From assembly GCA_018241225.1 (NCBI GenBank), contig JAFEEG010000004.1, positions 104,244 through 168,243 on the forward strand: a stretch of 64,000 nt of DNA. Direction: 5' to 3'. Below are positions 17,766 through 27,062 of this stretch, in pieces. The translations under genes and the position numbers were made by a program. Source of the stretch: Pseudomonadota bacterium (GTDB lineage: Bacteria; Pseudomonadota; Gammaproteobacteria; Burkholderiales; Burkholderiaceae_C). A model generated the notes under the pieces. That model ran no database searches and had not been told where the DNA came from. It saw only the letters and a list, made by a program, of their open reading frames with translations. How positions within the stretch are numbered: the first letter of the stretch is position 1; every line of letters begins with the position of its first letter.

Positions 17766-19043
17766 TCAGTGCGTGTGGGCGGCGCTGGACTTGCCCAGCT
17801 CCGACTTGATGACGAAGGTGTTGCCGCTGGCCAGCTGCGCTCCGGGCGCGAGGCCGTCCAGCACCTCGACGTTCCTGCCGTCGGAGCGGCCCAGCTTCAC
17901 CACCTGGGTCTTGAACTCATTGCCGGGCAGGGCGAGGTAGACCACGCTCTGTTCGCCCTGCGCCTGTACCGCATCGACGGGCACCGCAATGGCCGAGGGC
18001 ACGGGTTCCTGCGCCAGCGTCACGCTCACGAAAAGGCCCGGGCGCCACGCCATGCGCGGGTTCTCCAGCCGCACGCGCGCCTTGGCGGTGCGGCTTTGCT
18101 CGCCCAGCAGCGCGCCCACGTAGGCGACTTCGCCCGGTGCCTTCTCGTCGAAGGCGCTCGATGTCACGATGGCTTTGCGCCCGGTCTGCACGCGGCCCAG
18201 GTCCTGTGCCGACACGTTGAACTCGGCCCACACGCTGCGCAGGTCGGACAAGGTGAAGACGGTGGTGTCTTCCTTCACCGCCTCGCCCAGGCTCAGGTGC
18301 TTCTCGATCACCACGCCATCCTGTGGCGCGCGCAGCTCGAAGCGGTTGAGGCCGCCATTGCCACCGGCGTTGGCGCTGGCGCCCACTGCCTGCAGCCTTT
18401 GCGAAGCGTTGCCTACCGCGATGTCCGCTTCGCGCAGCGCGGCCTGCGCGGCCAGGTAGTCCTGCTGGGCGGAAATGCGTTCTTCCCACAGCTTCTTCTC
18501 GCGCTCGTAGTTCTGCGCGGCCAGGGCGCGGCGCTGCTGGGCGGCGAGCAGCTCGCTGCGCTGCTGCGAAAGCCCCGCGCTGGCGATCACCGCCAGCAGC
18601 TGGCCCTTCTTCACCGTCTCGCCCAGTTGCACCGGCACGGCCTGCGCCACGCCGGCCACCACCGGCACCACGTGCGCGGTGCGGTCCTCGTCGAGGCGGA
18701 TCTCGCCGGGGAAGCTCTGGCTGCCTTGCAGCACTGCGGGGCCGGCAGTTGCGATGCGGATGCCCGCGGCCTGCAACTGTTCGGGGGTCAGCTTGAGCGT
18801 GCCGGCTTCCTGCTTGTCGCCGGCATGGCCGCTTTCTTCGCCGCGGCCTTTTTCTTCAGCGTGACCCTTCTCGTCGCCGTGGCTGTGCTCCTTTTCTTCG
18901 GCATGGCCGTGGGCCGCTTCTTCGCCATGCGAATCGGCCGATGCGCCCGCACCGTCGTCGCGCCAGAGGATGGCACCGGCGCTCAGCAGGCCGGCGGTGA
19001 TGATGGCCGCCATCGCGGCCTTCTGCTTGTTCGAAATGCTCAT
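17766..19043 (-). CDS. czcB: CzcB-type membrane fusion protein with His-rich N-terminus
   Basis: The 425-residue periplasmic adaptor starts at the ATG at 19043. An N-terminal membrane anchor (AAMAAIITAGLLSAGAILW) is followed by a segment of roughly 45 residues packed with His, Glu, Lys and Gly (for example HGHAEEKEHSHGDEKGH). This is a probable metal-binding or metal-buffering tail. Then come the barrel-sandwich and alpha-hairpin regions (VQLGETVKKGQLLAVI, QQDYLAAQAALREAD, FELRAPQDGVVIEKHLSLGE). It links the RND pump to the outer-membrane channel. It is 25 bp from the preceding czcC-type gene. Confidence 0.92.
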   Translation of the reverse strand: MSISNKQKAAMAAIITAGLLSAGAILWRDDGAGASADSHGEEAAHGHAEEKEHSHGDEKGHAEEKGRGEESGHAGDKQEAGTLKLTPEQLQAAGIRIATAGPAVLQGSQSFPGEIRLDEDRTAHVVPVVAGVAQAVPVQLGETVKKGQLLAVIASAGLSQQRSELLAAQQRRALAAQNYEREKKLWEERISAQQDYLAAQAALREADIAVGNASQRLQAVGASANAGGNGGLNRFELRAPQDGVVIEKHLSLGEAVKEDTTVFTLSDLRSVWAEFNVSAQDLGRVQTGRKAIVTSSAFDEKAPGEVAYVGALLGEQSRTAKARVRLENPRMAWRPGLFVSVTLAQEPVPSAIAVPVDAVQAQGEQSVVYLALPGNEFKTQVVKLGRSDGRNVEVLDGLAPGAQLASGNTFVIKSELGKSSAAHTH

Positions 19044-19068
19044 GAGGGTGTTCTCTTGCTTGTTCGGT

Positions 19069-20292
19069 TCACTGATCGCCGAGGACGCGGTCGATGGCGC
19101 TGGCGGCCTGCCAGGCACGGGCCTGGGCGTCGAGCAGTCGTTCGCGCGCTTCCAGCAGCGTGCGCTGCGCATCGAGCACGTCGAGCTGGTTGAACTTGCC
19201 GGCCTCGAAGCCGACGGTGGCGGCCTCTTGCGCCTGCTGGGCCGCGGGCAGAACCACGGTGCGCAACTGCTGCTCGGTGTTGCGCGCAGAGTCCAGCTGC
19301 GCGCTGGCGTTGCGCAGCTCATGGCGCAGTGACGCCTGGCGGGCGCGGTGCTCGTCCTCGGCCTTGAGCGCACGCTGGTTCGCCTCCTGCACGTTGCCCT
19401 GGTTGCGGTCGAACAGCGGCAGCGGAATGTTCAGCCCCACCACCGCCTGGTTGCGCCCCAGCTCGTTGTCGCGCTTGGCGCCCACCACCAGGCTCATGTC
19501 GGGCGTGCCCTTGCTCACCTCCACATCGACCAGCGCGCGCCGGTGCTCCAGCGACAGCCGGCTGGCGCGCATGGCCGGCGATTCATCCAGGCGGCCGAGC
19601 AGTGCGTCCAGGCCGGGGCGCTGTGGCATGGCCGGGTTGGCTGGGGCCGCGCGTGCGAAGTCGGCCGCGTCGGCGCCCCACTGCAGCGCGAGCTGGCGAC
19701 GCGCGGCCTCCAGCGCGGCACGCGCCTCGCTCAGCGCCAGTGCTGCATTGGCTTGCGCCACTTGCGCGCGCGTGGCGTCCACCGGCGAGATGCGGCCGGC
19801 CTGCACGCGGCGCTGCGCAGAGGTGGTCGCGCGCGTGGCGATCTCGTGGGTGGCGGCGGCCACCTGCACGCGCTCCTGTGCAACCAGCAGCTCGAAGTAC
19901 GCGGCAATGGTCGCGGCGCGCACGCTGGCGCGCGTGCTCTCCAGCTCGGCACCGGCCAGTGCGCGCCCGCGCTCGGCGGCGCTGACGCGGGCTGCTCGCT
20001 TGCCGCCCAGCTCCAGCGGAATGCTGAGCGTGGCGGTGGTGGTGCGGGTGGCCTTCTGGAAGTCCTCCAGCTCCACTCCCAATTCGGGGTTGGGCAGCAC
20101 GCCGGCTTGCACGACGCTGCCTTCGTTGGCGGCCAGCTCGAGCCGCGCAGCCGAGAGTTGCGGGCTGCCGGATTCGGCACGGGCCAGCGCCTGTGCCAGG
20201 GTCAGGTCAGGCGAGGTTGAAGGCGTCGCTGGCTGCGCATGCAGCACGAATAGGGCGGCCGCAAGCGCAAGCGGCCAGAGTGAACGTGGCAT
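19069..20292 (-). CDS. czcC: CzcC-type outer membrane factor (TolC family)
   Basis: The 407-residue protein has a signal peptide (LWPLALAAALFVLHAQPA) and two OEP repeats typical of TolC-like channels: LTLAQALARAESGSPQLSAA, VLPNPELGVELEDF, then KGTPDMSLVVGAKRDNELGR and FNQLDVLDAQRTLLEARERL. It forms the outer-membrane duct of the metal pump. The start at 20292 is directly before the signal sequence. It is the second gene of the operon. Confidence 0.92.
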   Translation of the reverse strand: MPRSLWPLALAAALFVLHAQPATPSTSPDLTLAQALARAESGSPQLSAARLELAANEGSVVQAGVLPNPELGVELEDFQKATRTTTATLSIPLELGGKRAARVSAAERGRALAGAELESTRASVRAATIAAYFELLVAQERVQVAAATHEIATRATTSAQRRVQAGRISPVDATRAQVAQANAALALSEARAALEAARRQLALQWGADAADFARAAPANPAMPQRPGLDALLGRLDESPAMRASRLSLEHRRALVDVEVSKGTPDMSLVVGAKRDNELGRNQAVVGLNIPLPLFDRNQGNVQEANQRALKAEDEHRARQASLRHELRNASAQLDSARNTEQQLRTVVLPAAQQAQEAATVGFEAGKFNQLDVLDAQRTLLEARERLLDAQARAWQAASAIDRVLGDQ

Positions 20293-20379
20293 TGAATCTC
20301 ACCGAAAGGAATCCTTGGGATTCGGCGAGACGTGCTTGTCAGCGAAAGAGAAGAGGTGCTGGTGTCGCGTCTCGCCGGG

Positions 20380-20733
20380 CTAGGCGAGAGCGGGCCACTG
20401 AGGGCGATCGGGCGCGTCCATGGCCATGGACACTCTGGGCGGTGGTGCATGCGCCGGCGGAGAAACGCCCAGCATCACGGGCAGGCGCGCATCGGCATGC
20501 GAGCGCAGCGGCGGCACGCAGGACGCATGGCACACCGTGCAGTCCGAGTCGGCCACCAGCTTGGTGTCGCCGGACTTCTTCTGGCCCAGGTCGGGGTGCG
20601 CGTGCTCGTGGTGTCCCCAGTGGCCGCTGGTTTGCGTTGTCGTGCGCTCGTGCTGGCAATAGGCAGCCGCGCTCGCCCAACTGAACTGGGTCAGCAGCAC
20701 GAATGCCAGCAGGAAGAAAAAAGCGCGACGCAT
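20380..20733 (-). CDS. czcI: CzcI-like periplasmic metal-resistance protein (DUF2946-like)
   Basis: This small protein of 117 residues has a signal peptide (MRRAFFFLLAFVLLTQFSWA), a histidine-rich patch (HWGHHEHAHPD) and a CTVCHASC motif. The size, the Cys/His pattern and the position as first gene before czcC match CzcI of Cupriavidus, a periplasmic modulator of czc expression. It may sense or buffer zinc or cobalt. The promoter should lie just upstream in the 59-bp gap before the MFS gene. Confidence 0.75.
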   Translation of the reverse strand: MRRAFFFLLAFVLLTQFSWASAAAYCQHERTTTQTSGHWGHHEHAHPDLGQKKSGDTKLVADSDCTVCHASCVPPLRSHADARLPVMLGVSPPAHAPPPRVSMAMDAPDRPQWPALA

Positions 20734-20792
20734 GGGGCCGCGCAGTATATCGGGCGGGCCGAATCCCTCAGCCCGCGTGCGGACTCATCGGC

Positions 20793-22109
20793 TCAATGGT
20801 CGTGATGCAGATAGCTCGCCTGTCGCGGCAGCCGCAGGCTGACCAGGAAGGCCACCACCATCATCACCGTCACGTACCAGAAGAAGCTGGTTTCGAGCCC
20901 TTGCGCCTTCAGTGCCAGTGCCACGTATTCGGCCGAGCCACCGAAGATGGCATTGCCCACCGCGTAGGCCAGCCCCACGCCCAGCGCGCGCACCTCGGGC
21001 GGAAACATCTCGGCCTTCACGATGCCGCTGATGGAGGTGTAGAAGCTCACGATGGCCAGCGCAATGATGATGAGCACGAACGCCATGTACGGGCTGCTCA
21101 CATGCGCCAATGCGGTGAGGATGGGCACCGTGAACAGCGTGCCCAGCGCGCCGAACAGCAGCATGTTGTTGCGCCGCCCGATGCGGTCCGACAGCATGCC
21201 GAACAAGGGCTGCATGCACATGTAGACGAACAGCGCGCAGGTCATCACGTAGCTGGTGGTCTTGATCGGCAGGTGCGCCGTGTTCACCAGGAACTTCTGC
21301 ATGTACGTGGTGAAGGTGTAGAAGATCAGCGAGCCGCCCGCGGTGTAGCCCAGCACGGTGAGGAAGGCCGGCGTGTGGTGCCGGAACAGGTTGCCGATGG
21401 TGCCCGCTTCCTTGTTCTTCGCGCCTTGCTCGCCGTGCGTTTCGGACAGCGAGCGGCGCAGCAGCATGGCCACCACCGCGGTGATGGCACCGATGACGAA
21501 GGGAATGCGCCAGCCCCAGGCCTTGAGCTCGGCCTCGTCGAGCAGTTGCTCCAGGATGACGATGACCAGCACCGCCAGCAACTGTCCGCCGATGAGCGTG
21601 ACGTACTGGAACGACGAGAAGAACCCACGCTGGCCGCGCAGCGCGATCTCGCTCATGTAGGTGGCGGTGGTGCCGTACTCGCCGCCCACCGACAGGCCCT
21701 GGAACAATCGCGCGAGCAGCAGCAGGAAGGGCGCCCAGGCACCGATCTGCGCATAGGTCGGCAGGCAGGCGATGACCAGCGAGCCGGCGCACATCATGGT
21801 GACCGAGATCACCATCGACGTCTTGCGTCCCTTGCGGTCTGCAATGCGGCCGAACAGCCAGCCGCCGATGGGCCGCATGAGAAAGCCCGCCGCGAACACA
21901 CCCGCGGTGTTGAGCAGTTGTACCGTGGGGTCGGACTTGGGAAAGAACGCGCCGGCGAAGTAGATGGCGGAGAAGGCGTAGACGTAGAAGTCGAACCATT
22001 CCACCAGGTTGCCCGAGGAGGCACCGACGATGGCGAAGATGCGGTGGCGCTTTTCTTCGGCCGTGTATTGGCGCGGCGCGTTGGCCGCGTCAGAGAGAGT
22101 TGCGCTCAT
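20793..22109 (-). CDS. MHS-family MFS transporter (KgtP/ProP-like)
   Basis: The 438-residue protein has about 12 membrane segments. Metabolite:H+ symporter signatures are present: [53 protein letters not shown] and [13 protein letters not shown]. It is closest in pattern to alpha-ketoglutarate permease KgtP, so a dicarboxylate or oxo acid is a likely substrate. The start at 22109 precedes MSATLSD; an upstream open extension lacks support. It lies 91 bp downstream of the 2-hydroxyacid dehydrogenase on the same strand and may import its substrate or remove its product. Confidence 0.85.
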   Translation of the reverse strand: MSATLSDAANAPRQYTAEEKRHRIFAIVGASSGNLVEWFDFYVYAFSAIYFAGAFFPKSDPTVQLLNTAGVFAAGFLMRPIGGWLFGRIADRKGRKTSMVISVTMMCAGSLVIACLPTYAQIGAWAPFLLLLARLFQGLSVGGEYGTTATYMSEIALRGQRGFFSSFQYVTLIGGQLLAVLVIVILEQLLDEAELKAWGWRIPFVIGAITAVVAMLLRRSLSETHGEQGAKNKEAGTIGNLFRHHTPAFLTVLGYTAGGSLIFYTFTTYMQKFLVNTAHLPIKTTSYVMTCALFVYMCMQPLFGMLSDRIGRRNNMLLFGALGTLFTVPILTALAHVSSPYMAFVLIIIALAIVSFYTSISGIVKAEMFPPEVRALGVGLAYAVGNAIFGGSAEYVALALKAQGLETSFFWYVTVMMVVAFLVSLRLPRQASYLHHDH

Positions 22110-22200
22110 GTGACAGCCTCTTGGTGTTGTTGTAGGTGAGCGGACATTCTGCGCCCGCTCCCCCAACCCATGCTGCCAGGCGGTTACTACGATTGCGGTG

Positions 22201-23358
22201 TCAGTAGGTGCCGGGCAGCAGGATGCCCGAATCGACGTTGTCGATCTGCGTGTGGCCGCAGAAGGCCATGGTCACGTCCAGTTCCTTGTGGATGATCTGC
22301 AGCGCGCGGGTCACGCCCGCCTCGCCGTAGGCACCCAGGCCATACAGGAAGCTGCGACCAATGAGCGTGCCGCGCGCGCCCAGTGCGCGGGCCTTGAGCA
22401 CGTCCTGGCCGCTGCGGATGCCGCCGTCCATCCACACCTCGATGCGGTTGCCCACCTCGGCCGCAATGCCGGGCAGTGCGTCGATGGAGGCCGGCGCACC
22501 GTCGAGCTGGCGACCGCCGTGGTTGGAGACGATGAGTGCATCGGCGCCGCTGTCCACCGCCAGGCGTGCGTCTTCCGCGTCCATGACGCCCTTGAGCACC
22601 AGCTTGCCGCCCCAGAGCTTCTTGACCCATTCCACGTCGGCCCATGACAAGCTGGGGTCGAACTGGTCGTTGGTCCACGAGGCCAGCGACGACATGTCGG
22701 CCACGCCCTTCACGTGGCCCACGATGTTGCCGAAGTAGCGGCGCTTGGTGCCCGCCATGCCCAGGCACCAGCGCGGCTTGGTCGCCAGGTTGATCATGTT
22801 GGCCAGCGTGGGCTTGGGCGGGGCCGACAGGCCGTTCTTGATGTCCTTGTGGCGCTGGCCCATCACCTGCAGGTCGAGCGTGAGCTGCAGTGCGGTGCAG
22901 TTGGCGGCCTTGGCGCGATCGATCAGGCGTTCCATGAAGTCGCGGTCGCGCATCACGTAGAGCTGGAACCAGAAGGGGTGGCGGCCGGTGTTCTCGGCAA
23001 TGTCTTCCAGCGAGCAGATGCTCATGGTCGACAGCGTGAACGGAATGCCGAAGGCCTTGGCTGCGCGCGCTGCCAGGATCTCGCCGTCGGCATGCTGCAT
23101 GCCGGTGAGGCCCGTGGGGGCGATGGCCACCGGCATGGCCACGTCCTGGCCGATCATGGTGGTGCGGGTGGAGCGGCCTTCCATGTTCACCGCCACGCGC
23201 TGGCGCAGCTTGATCTTCTTGAAGGCGGCTTCGTTGTCGCGGTAGGTGCCTTCGGTCCAAGCGCCGGAGTCGGCGTAGTCGTAGAACATGCGCGGCACGC
23301 GGCGCTTGGCGACGACGCGCAGGTCTTCGATGCAGGTGATCTTGGAAAGGTCAGGCAC
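22201..23358 (-). CDS. lldD: FMN-dependent L-lactate dehydrogenase / alpha-hydroxy-acid oxidase
   Basis: The 385-residue flavoenzyme starts at GTG 23358 with AAGGA about 10 bp upstream. Family landmarks: [49 protein letters not shown] and the active-site [19 protein letters not shown], with catalytic His and substrate-binding Arg. The late [16 protein letters not shown] and [13 protein letters not shown] bind FMN phosphate. It oxidises L-lactate or a related 2-hydroxy acid to the 2-oxo acid, feeding electrons to the respiratory chain or oxygen. Substrate specificity within this family is hard to read, so lldD is a best guess. It is followed by an MHS permease. Confidence 0.85.
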   Translation of the reverse strand: MPDLSKITCIEDLRVVAKRRVPRMFYDYADSGAWTEGTYRDNEAAFKKIKLRQRVAVNMEGRSTRTTMIGQDVAMPVAIAPTGLTGMQHADGEILAARAAKAFGIPFTLSTMSICSLEDIAENTGRHPFWFQLYVMRDRDFMERLIDRAKAANCTALQLTLDLQVMGQRHKDIKNGLSAPPKPTLANMINLATKPRWCLGMAGTKRRYFGNIVGHVKGVADMSSLASWTNDQFDPSLSWADVEWVKKLWGGKLVLKGVMDAEDARLAVDSGADALIVSNHGGRQLDGAPASIDALPGIAAEVGNRIEVWMDGGIRSGQDVLKARALGARGTLIGRSFLYGLGAYGEAGVTRALQIIHKELDVTMAFCGHTQIDNVDSGILLPGTY

Positions 23359-23419
23359 GAGAGGGGTTCCTTCTTGAGCGGGATGGGAATGGGGTGCGCA
23401 AGGGAGCGCGAAGCCTGCA

Positions 23420-25600
23420 TTATCGGGAACGCGCAACGCCGGCGCCGCGCACTTCGAGCCGAAGCTCGTCCAGCACGGTGCCTTGGCGGGCGTCCACCAG
23501 TTGCACGACGTGGCGGCCGGGCCAAGGCAGCCAGGGCAGGCGCGGGCCCTGGCCGGCCGAGCGGCCATCGATGCGCCATTGCAATGGCTGGCCGGCGGCG
23601 CCGCCTTCGGCTTCGAAGATCAGGCGCTGGCGCTGCGGTGGAATGTCGGGGTCCAGCGCGACGATGGTGCCATCGGCCGGGGCGCTGATGCGCGCCGTGC
23701 CGCTGCGCAGGGCGCTGCTGCCGCCGTCCGGCGCGAACACGGCTTGCTCGGTGCCGGCGATGAACCACTCCTCGCGCGCGGCCTCCAGGCCGTCGCCGAA
23801 GCTCACGCGCGTGTGCAGCAAGCCGGCCGGCGCCTGGGGTGCGCGGCTGGGTTCACGACGGTGCAAATAGGCCATCAGTTCTGCCCACACGGGCGCGGCG
23901 CCGCTGCTGCCGCTCACGTCCCACATGGGGGCGCCTGCGGCGTTGCCGACCCACACGCCCACCGTGTAGCGCTGCGACCAGCCCATGGCCCAGTTGTCGC
24001 GCATGTCCTTGCTGGTGCCGGTCTTCACCGCCGTCCAGAAGCGCGTGGCCAGCACGCTGTCCAGCCCGAAGGTGGGGGCGCGTGCATTGGCGTCGTGCAG
24101 GATGTCGCCCACGATGAAGCTCGCGCCCGCATCGATGGCTTGGGCAAATGCCGGCGCGGCGCTGCGGGGCAGGCCATTGCCTGCTTCGCTGAAGCGCCCG
24201 CCGTTGGCCAGCGTGCGGTAGGCGTTGGCCAGCTGCAGCAACGAGACCTCGCTGCTGCCCAGCGCCAGGCTGTAGCCGTAGTAGTCGCCGTTTTCGCGCA
24301 GCTGGATGCCGCTGGCGCGCAGCTGGCGTGCGAACGCTTCGGGCCCGACCATCACCAGCGTTCGCACGGCGGGCACGTTGAGCGAGGCTCCCAGCGCGCT
24401 GCGCACCGACACCAGGCCCTTGAAATGCCGGTCGTAGTTCTGCGGGATGTACAGGCCGCCGGCTGTGTTGATCTGCGCGCTGGAGTCATCCAGCAGCGAG
24501 GCCGCGGTCAGCCGATGCTGCGCAATGGCCTGTGCATAGAGGAAGGGCTTGAGCGTGGAGCCGGGTTGCCGCTGGGCCAGCACGCCGTCCACTTCGGATG
24601 CACGGCTGAGCGTGTCGCCGGACGAGCCCACCCAGGCCAGCACTTCGCCGCTGGCGTTGTCCAGCACGACGACGGCGCCGTCTTCCACATTGCGCCCGCG
24701 CAGCTCGCGCAGGTGCCGCTGCAAAGTGGTCAGCGCAAATCGCTGCAGCGGGGCGCGCAAGCTGGTGCGCAATTCGCCGGTGCCGGACTGCGCTTGCTGT
24801 TGCACCAGGCGGCGCGCGAGATGCGGCGCGATGCCGTCGCTGGCCGGCCAGTCGCGGCGCGCGAGGGATGCGTTGGCGAAGGCTTCGAGCGCCAGGCAAT
24901 CGGTACGGCTGCCCGGCTGCATGGCGCGCAGCAGTTCGCAGCCGCGCTGGGCCACCAGCGCGGGCTTGGCGTTGGGCGCGCGCACGAGGGCGGCGGCCAA
25001 GGCCGATTCGCGCGCATCCAGCCCGTGCGGTGCCTTGCCGAACAGGCTGCGCGAGAGCGCGTCGATGCCCACGATCTCGCTGCGAAAAGGCACCGTGTTG
25101 AGGTAGGCCTCCAGGATCTGGTCCTTGCGCCAGCTGGCTTCCAGTTCGCGCGCGGCCCAGGCCTGGCCGAGCTTTTGCTGCAGGCTGCGGCCGTCGCTGC
25201 TGCGCCGGCGCAGGTCCTCGTCGATCAGGCCCGCCAGCTGCATGGTGATGGTGGACGCGCCGCGCGTGCGCGTGGCCCACAGGTTGCCCCAGGCGGCTGC
25301 CGACACGGCCTGCCAGTCGACCCCGCTGTGTTCGTAGAAGCGCTTGTCTTCGCTCATCAGCATGGCCTGGCGCAGCGCTGGCGAAATGTCGGCCAGCGCC
25401 ACCCATTGGCCGCGGCGCACGGTGGTGTCGGTGCGCACCCGCTGCAGCAGCTCGCCATTGCGATCGCGCACCAGGGTGTCGGAAGGGTGGAAGTCCTGCC
25501 GCACCTGCTGGTAGGTGGGCAGTGCGGACGCCACGGCCTGCGCGCTGCAGCCAAGCAGCAGCGCAGCGCAACAAAGCAGCAATGGCAGCGATCGACGCAT
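23420..25600 (-). CDS. pbpC: Penicillin-binding protein 1C
   Basis: The 726-residue bifunctional peptidoglycan synthase-type protein has a GT51 domain (SEDKRFYEHSGVDW, RGASTITMQLAGLI, EAYLNTVPF) and a transpeptidase domain with Ser348 in PGSTLKP, the SLN motif and KTGTSKD. A C-terminal beta domain (about the last 90 residues) is the typical PbpC tail (BiPBP_C). The N-terminus, LLLCCAALLLGCSAQA, could be a lipoprotein signal with Cys18 instead of a plain membrane anchor. In E. coli pbpC lies beside the macroglobulin gene yfhM; here an alpha-2-macroglobulin gene is about 11 kb away. It lies 61 bp upstream of lldD. Confidence 0.93.
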   Translation of the reverse strand: MRRSLPLLLCCAALLLGCSAQAVASALPTYQQVRQDFHPSDTLVRDRNGELLQRVRTDTTVRRGQWVALADISPALRQAMLMSEDKRFYEHSGVDWQAVSAAAWGNLWATRTRGASTITMQLAGLIDEDLRRRSSDGRSLQQKLGQAWAARELEASWRKDQILEAYLNTVPFRSEIVGIDALSRSLFGKAPHGLDARESALAAALVRAPNAKPALVAQRGCELLRAMQPGSRTDCLALEAFANASLARRDWPASDGIAPHLARRLVQQQAQSGTGELRTSLRAPLQRFALTTLQRHLRELRGRNVEDGAVVVLDNASGEVLAWVGSSGDTLSRASEVDGVLAQRQPGSTLKPFLYAQAIAQHRLTAASLLDDSSAQINTAGGLYIPQNYDRHFKGLVSVRSALGASLNVPAVRTLVMVGPEAFARQLRASGIQLRENGDYYGYSLALGSSEVSLLQLANAYRTLANGGRFSEAGNGLPRSAAPAFAQAIDAGASFIVGDILHDANARAPTFGLDSVLATRFWTAVKTGTSKDMRDNWAMGWSQRYTVGVWVGNAAGAPMWDVSGSSGAAPVWAELMAYLHRREPSRAPQAPAGLLHTRVSFGDGLEAAREEWFIAGTEQAVFAPDGGSSALRSGTARISAPADGTIVALDPDIPPQRQRLIFEAEGGAAGQPLQWRIDGRSAGQGPRLPWLPWPGRHVVQLVDARQGTVLDELRLEVRGAGVARSR

Positions 25601-25603
25601 GGC

Positions 25604-26110
25604 TCAGTCGGGCTCGGCCTCTGCCGGCGCTTCCTTGTCCACCCGCTCCATGTTCTCCAGCATCTTGAGCAGGTAGTGCAGCGTGTGCGTCAGGTCGTTG
25701 ACCGAGAAGTCGGCCAGCACGCCTTCGTAGTAGTTGCGGATCTTCGGCTGCGCCAGCACTTGCCAGACGTGCTGGCCGGACTCGGTCATGGTGACCAGGC
25801 GCGAGCGCCGGTCGCGGCCGTCGGGCTCGATCTTGACGTGGCCGTCGCGCTCCATGCGGCTGATCAGGCCCGAGAGGTTCTGGCGGCTGACCATCAGGTA
25901 GCGCGCCAGGTCGCCAATGCTCATGCCGGGCTGCGCGCTGTCGCGCGACAGCGCGCCCAGCACCGCCCATTGCTGCGTCGTCAGTCCCTCGTTCTCCACC
26001 GCACGGGAGCCGGTTTTATGCAACATGTTTGCACATTGATAGAGCCGGAAGAAGAGCCGGTTGGCCAGTTCCATTCGGGCTTCTGTCGCTGAATTGCTAG
26101 GGTTTTCCAT
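25604..26110 (-). CDS. badR: MarR-family regulator, probable BadR
   Basis: The 168-residue winged-helix protein shows the MarR pattern: LTTQQWAVLGALS, MSIGDLARYLMVSRQNLSGLISRMERDGHV and a wing DGRDRRSRLVTMTESG. It is divergent from badH with 151 bp between starts. In Rhodopseudomonas palustris a MarR protein, BadR, represses the aliB/badHI-type genes and responds to a CoA thioester intermediate. Position and gene set support the same role here. It ends 4 bp before pbpC, so pbpC may be read from the same transcript. Confidence 0.82.
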   Translation of the reverse strand: MENPSNSATEARMELANRLFFRLYQCANMLHKTGSRAVENEGLTTQQWAVLGALSRDSAQPGMSIGDLARYLMVSRQNLSGLISRMERDGHVKIEPDGRDRRSRLVTMTESGQHVWQVLAQPKIRNYYEGVLADFSVNDLTHTLHYLLKMLENMERVDKEAPAEAEPD

Positions 26111-26162
26111 GGGTTTCCGGGCTTGCGCGAGCGCTTGCCAAGCCTTGTCTCGAAGACTAATA

Positions 26163-26180
26163 TTACGTAAACATATTTAC
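26163..26180. promoter_or_regulatory. Candidate BadR operator over the badH promoter
   Basis: TTACGTAA at 26163-26170 overlaps GTAAACATATTTAC at 26167-26180, an exact 5-bp inverted repeat with a 4-bp centre. A plausible sigma70 promoter for badH has TTGTCT at 26145-26150 and TAAACA at 26168-26173, 17 bp apart. The dyad therefore covers the -10 element, as expected for a repressor. The GC content drops sharply here compared with the surroundings. Confidence 0.5.
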
Positions 26181-26261
26181 CCAAATGCTCCGATGCCTCG
26201 CTGGAGCACCTGGGAATCCGATGGAAACGATAGCAAGGCCGAACCGAGAAAGGGAAACACC

Positions 26262-27029
26262 ATGACGAAATTTGCAGGCAAGACCGTGGTCATCACGGGC
26301 GGTGGGGGCGGCATTGGCGGCGCCACGTGCCGCCGCTTTGCCAAGGAAGGCGCGACGGTTGCCGTGTTCGACCTGAACCTGGAAGCCGCCGAGCGCGTGG
26401 CCGCCGGCATCCGGGACGAGGGCGGCCAGGCACGGGCCTACCGCTGCGACATCACCGACCGCGCCAGCGTGGACGCCGCCGTGGCCGCCACGCAGGAAGC
26501 ACAGGGCCCCATCGACGTGCTGGTCAACAACGCCGGCTGGGATGTGTTCAAACCCTTCACCAAGACCGAGCCGGCGCAGTGGGACAAGCTCATTGCCATC
26601 AACCTGACGGGCGCGCTGCACATGCACCACGCGGTGCTGCCGGGCATGGCGGCGCGCAAGCGGGGCCGCATCGTCAACATCGCCTCGGACGCGGCCCGCG
26701 TGGGTTCTTCGGGCGAGGCGGTGTACGCGGCCTGCAAGGGCGGGCTGGTGTCCTTCTCGAAGACGGTGGCGCGCGAGCATGCACGCCACGGCATCACGGT
26801 GAACGTGGTGTGCCCCGGCCCCACCGACACGGCGCTGTTCGCCGAATACAAGGAAGGCGCGGGCAACCCCGAGAAGCTGATGGAGGCCTTCACCCGCTCC
26901 ATTCCGCTGGGACGCATCGGCCAGCCCGAGGACCTGCCCGGCGCGGTGCTCTTCTTCGCCAGCGACGACGCCGCCTTCGTCACCGGGCAGGTGCTGAGCG
27001 TCTCGGGCGGCCTGACCATGAACGGCTGA
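26262..27029 (+). CDS. badH: 2-hydroxycyclohexanecarboxyl-CoA dehydrogenase (SDR)
   Basis: The 255-residue short-chain dehydrogenase has the NAD-binding TGGGGGIG at residues 12-19, NNAGWD, and the catalytic Tyr155/Lys159 pair in VYAACKGG. The ATG at 26262 fits the usual SDR N-terminus. As BadH it oxidises 2-hydroxycyclohexane-1-carboxyl-CoA to the 2-keto thioester with NAD. SDR sequence alone would not fix the substrate; the assignment rests on the next gene, badI, and the whole operon. Confidence 0.86.
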   Translation: MTKFAGKTVVITGGGGGIGGATCRRFAKEGATVAVFDLNLEAAERVAAGIRDEGGQARAYRCDITDRASVDAAVAATQEAQGPIDVLVNNAGWDVFKPFTKTEPAQWDKLIAINLTGALHMHHAVLPGMAARKRGRIVNIASDAARVGSSGEAVYAACKGGLVSFSKTVAREHARHGITVNVVCPGPTDTALFAEYKEGAGNPEKLMEAFTRSIPLGRIGQPEDLPGAVLFFASDDAAFVTGQVLSVSGGLTMNG

Positions 27030-27062
27030 ACTCTTCAACCCCCAGACGCGACACCAAGGAGC

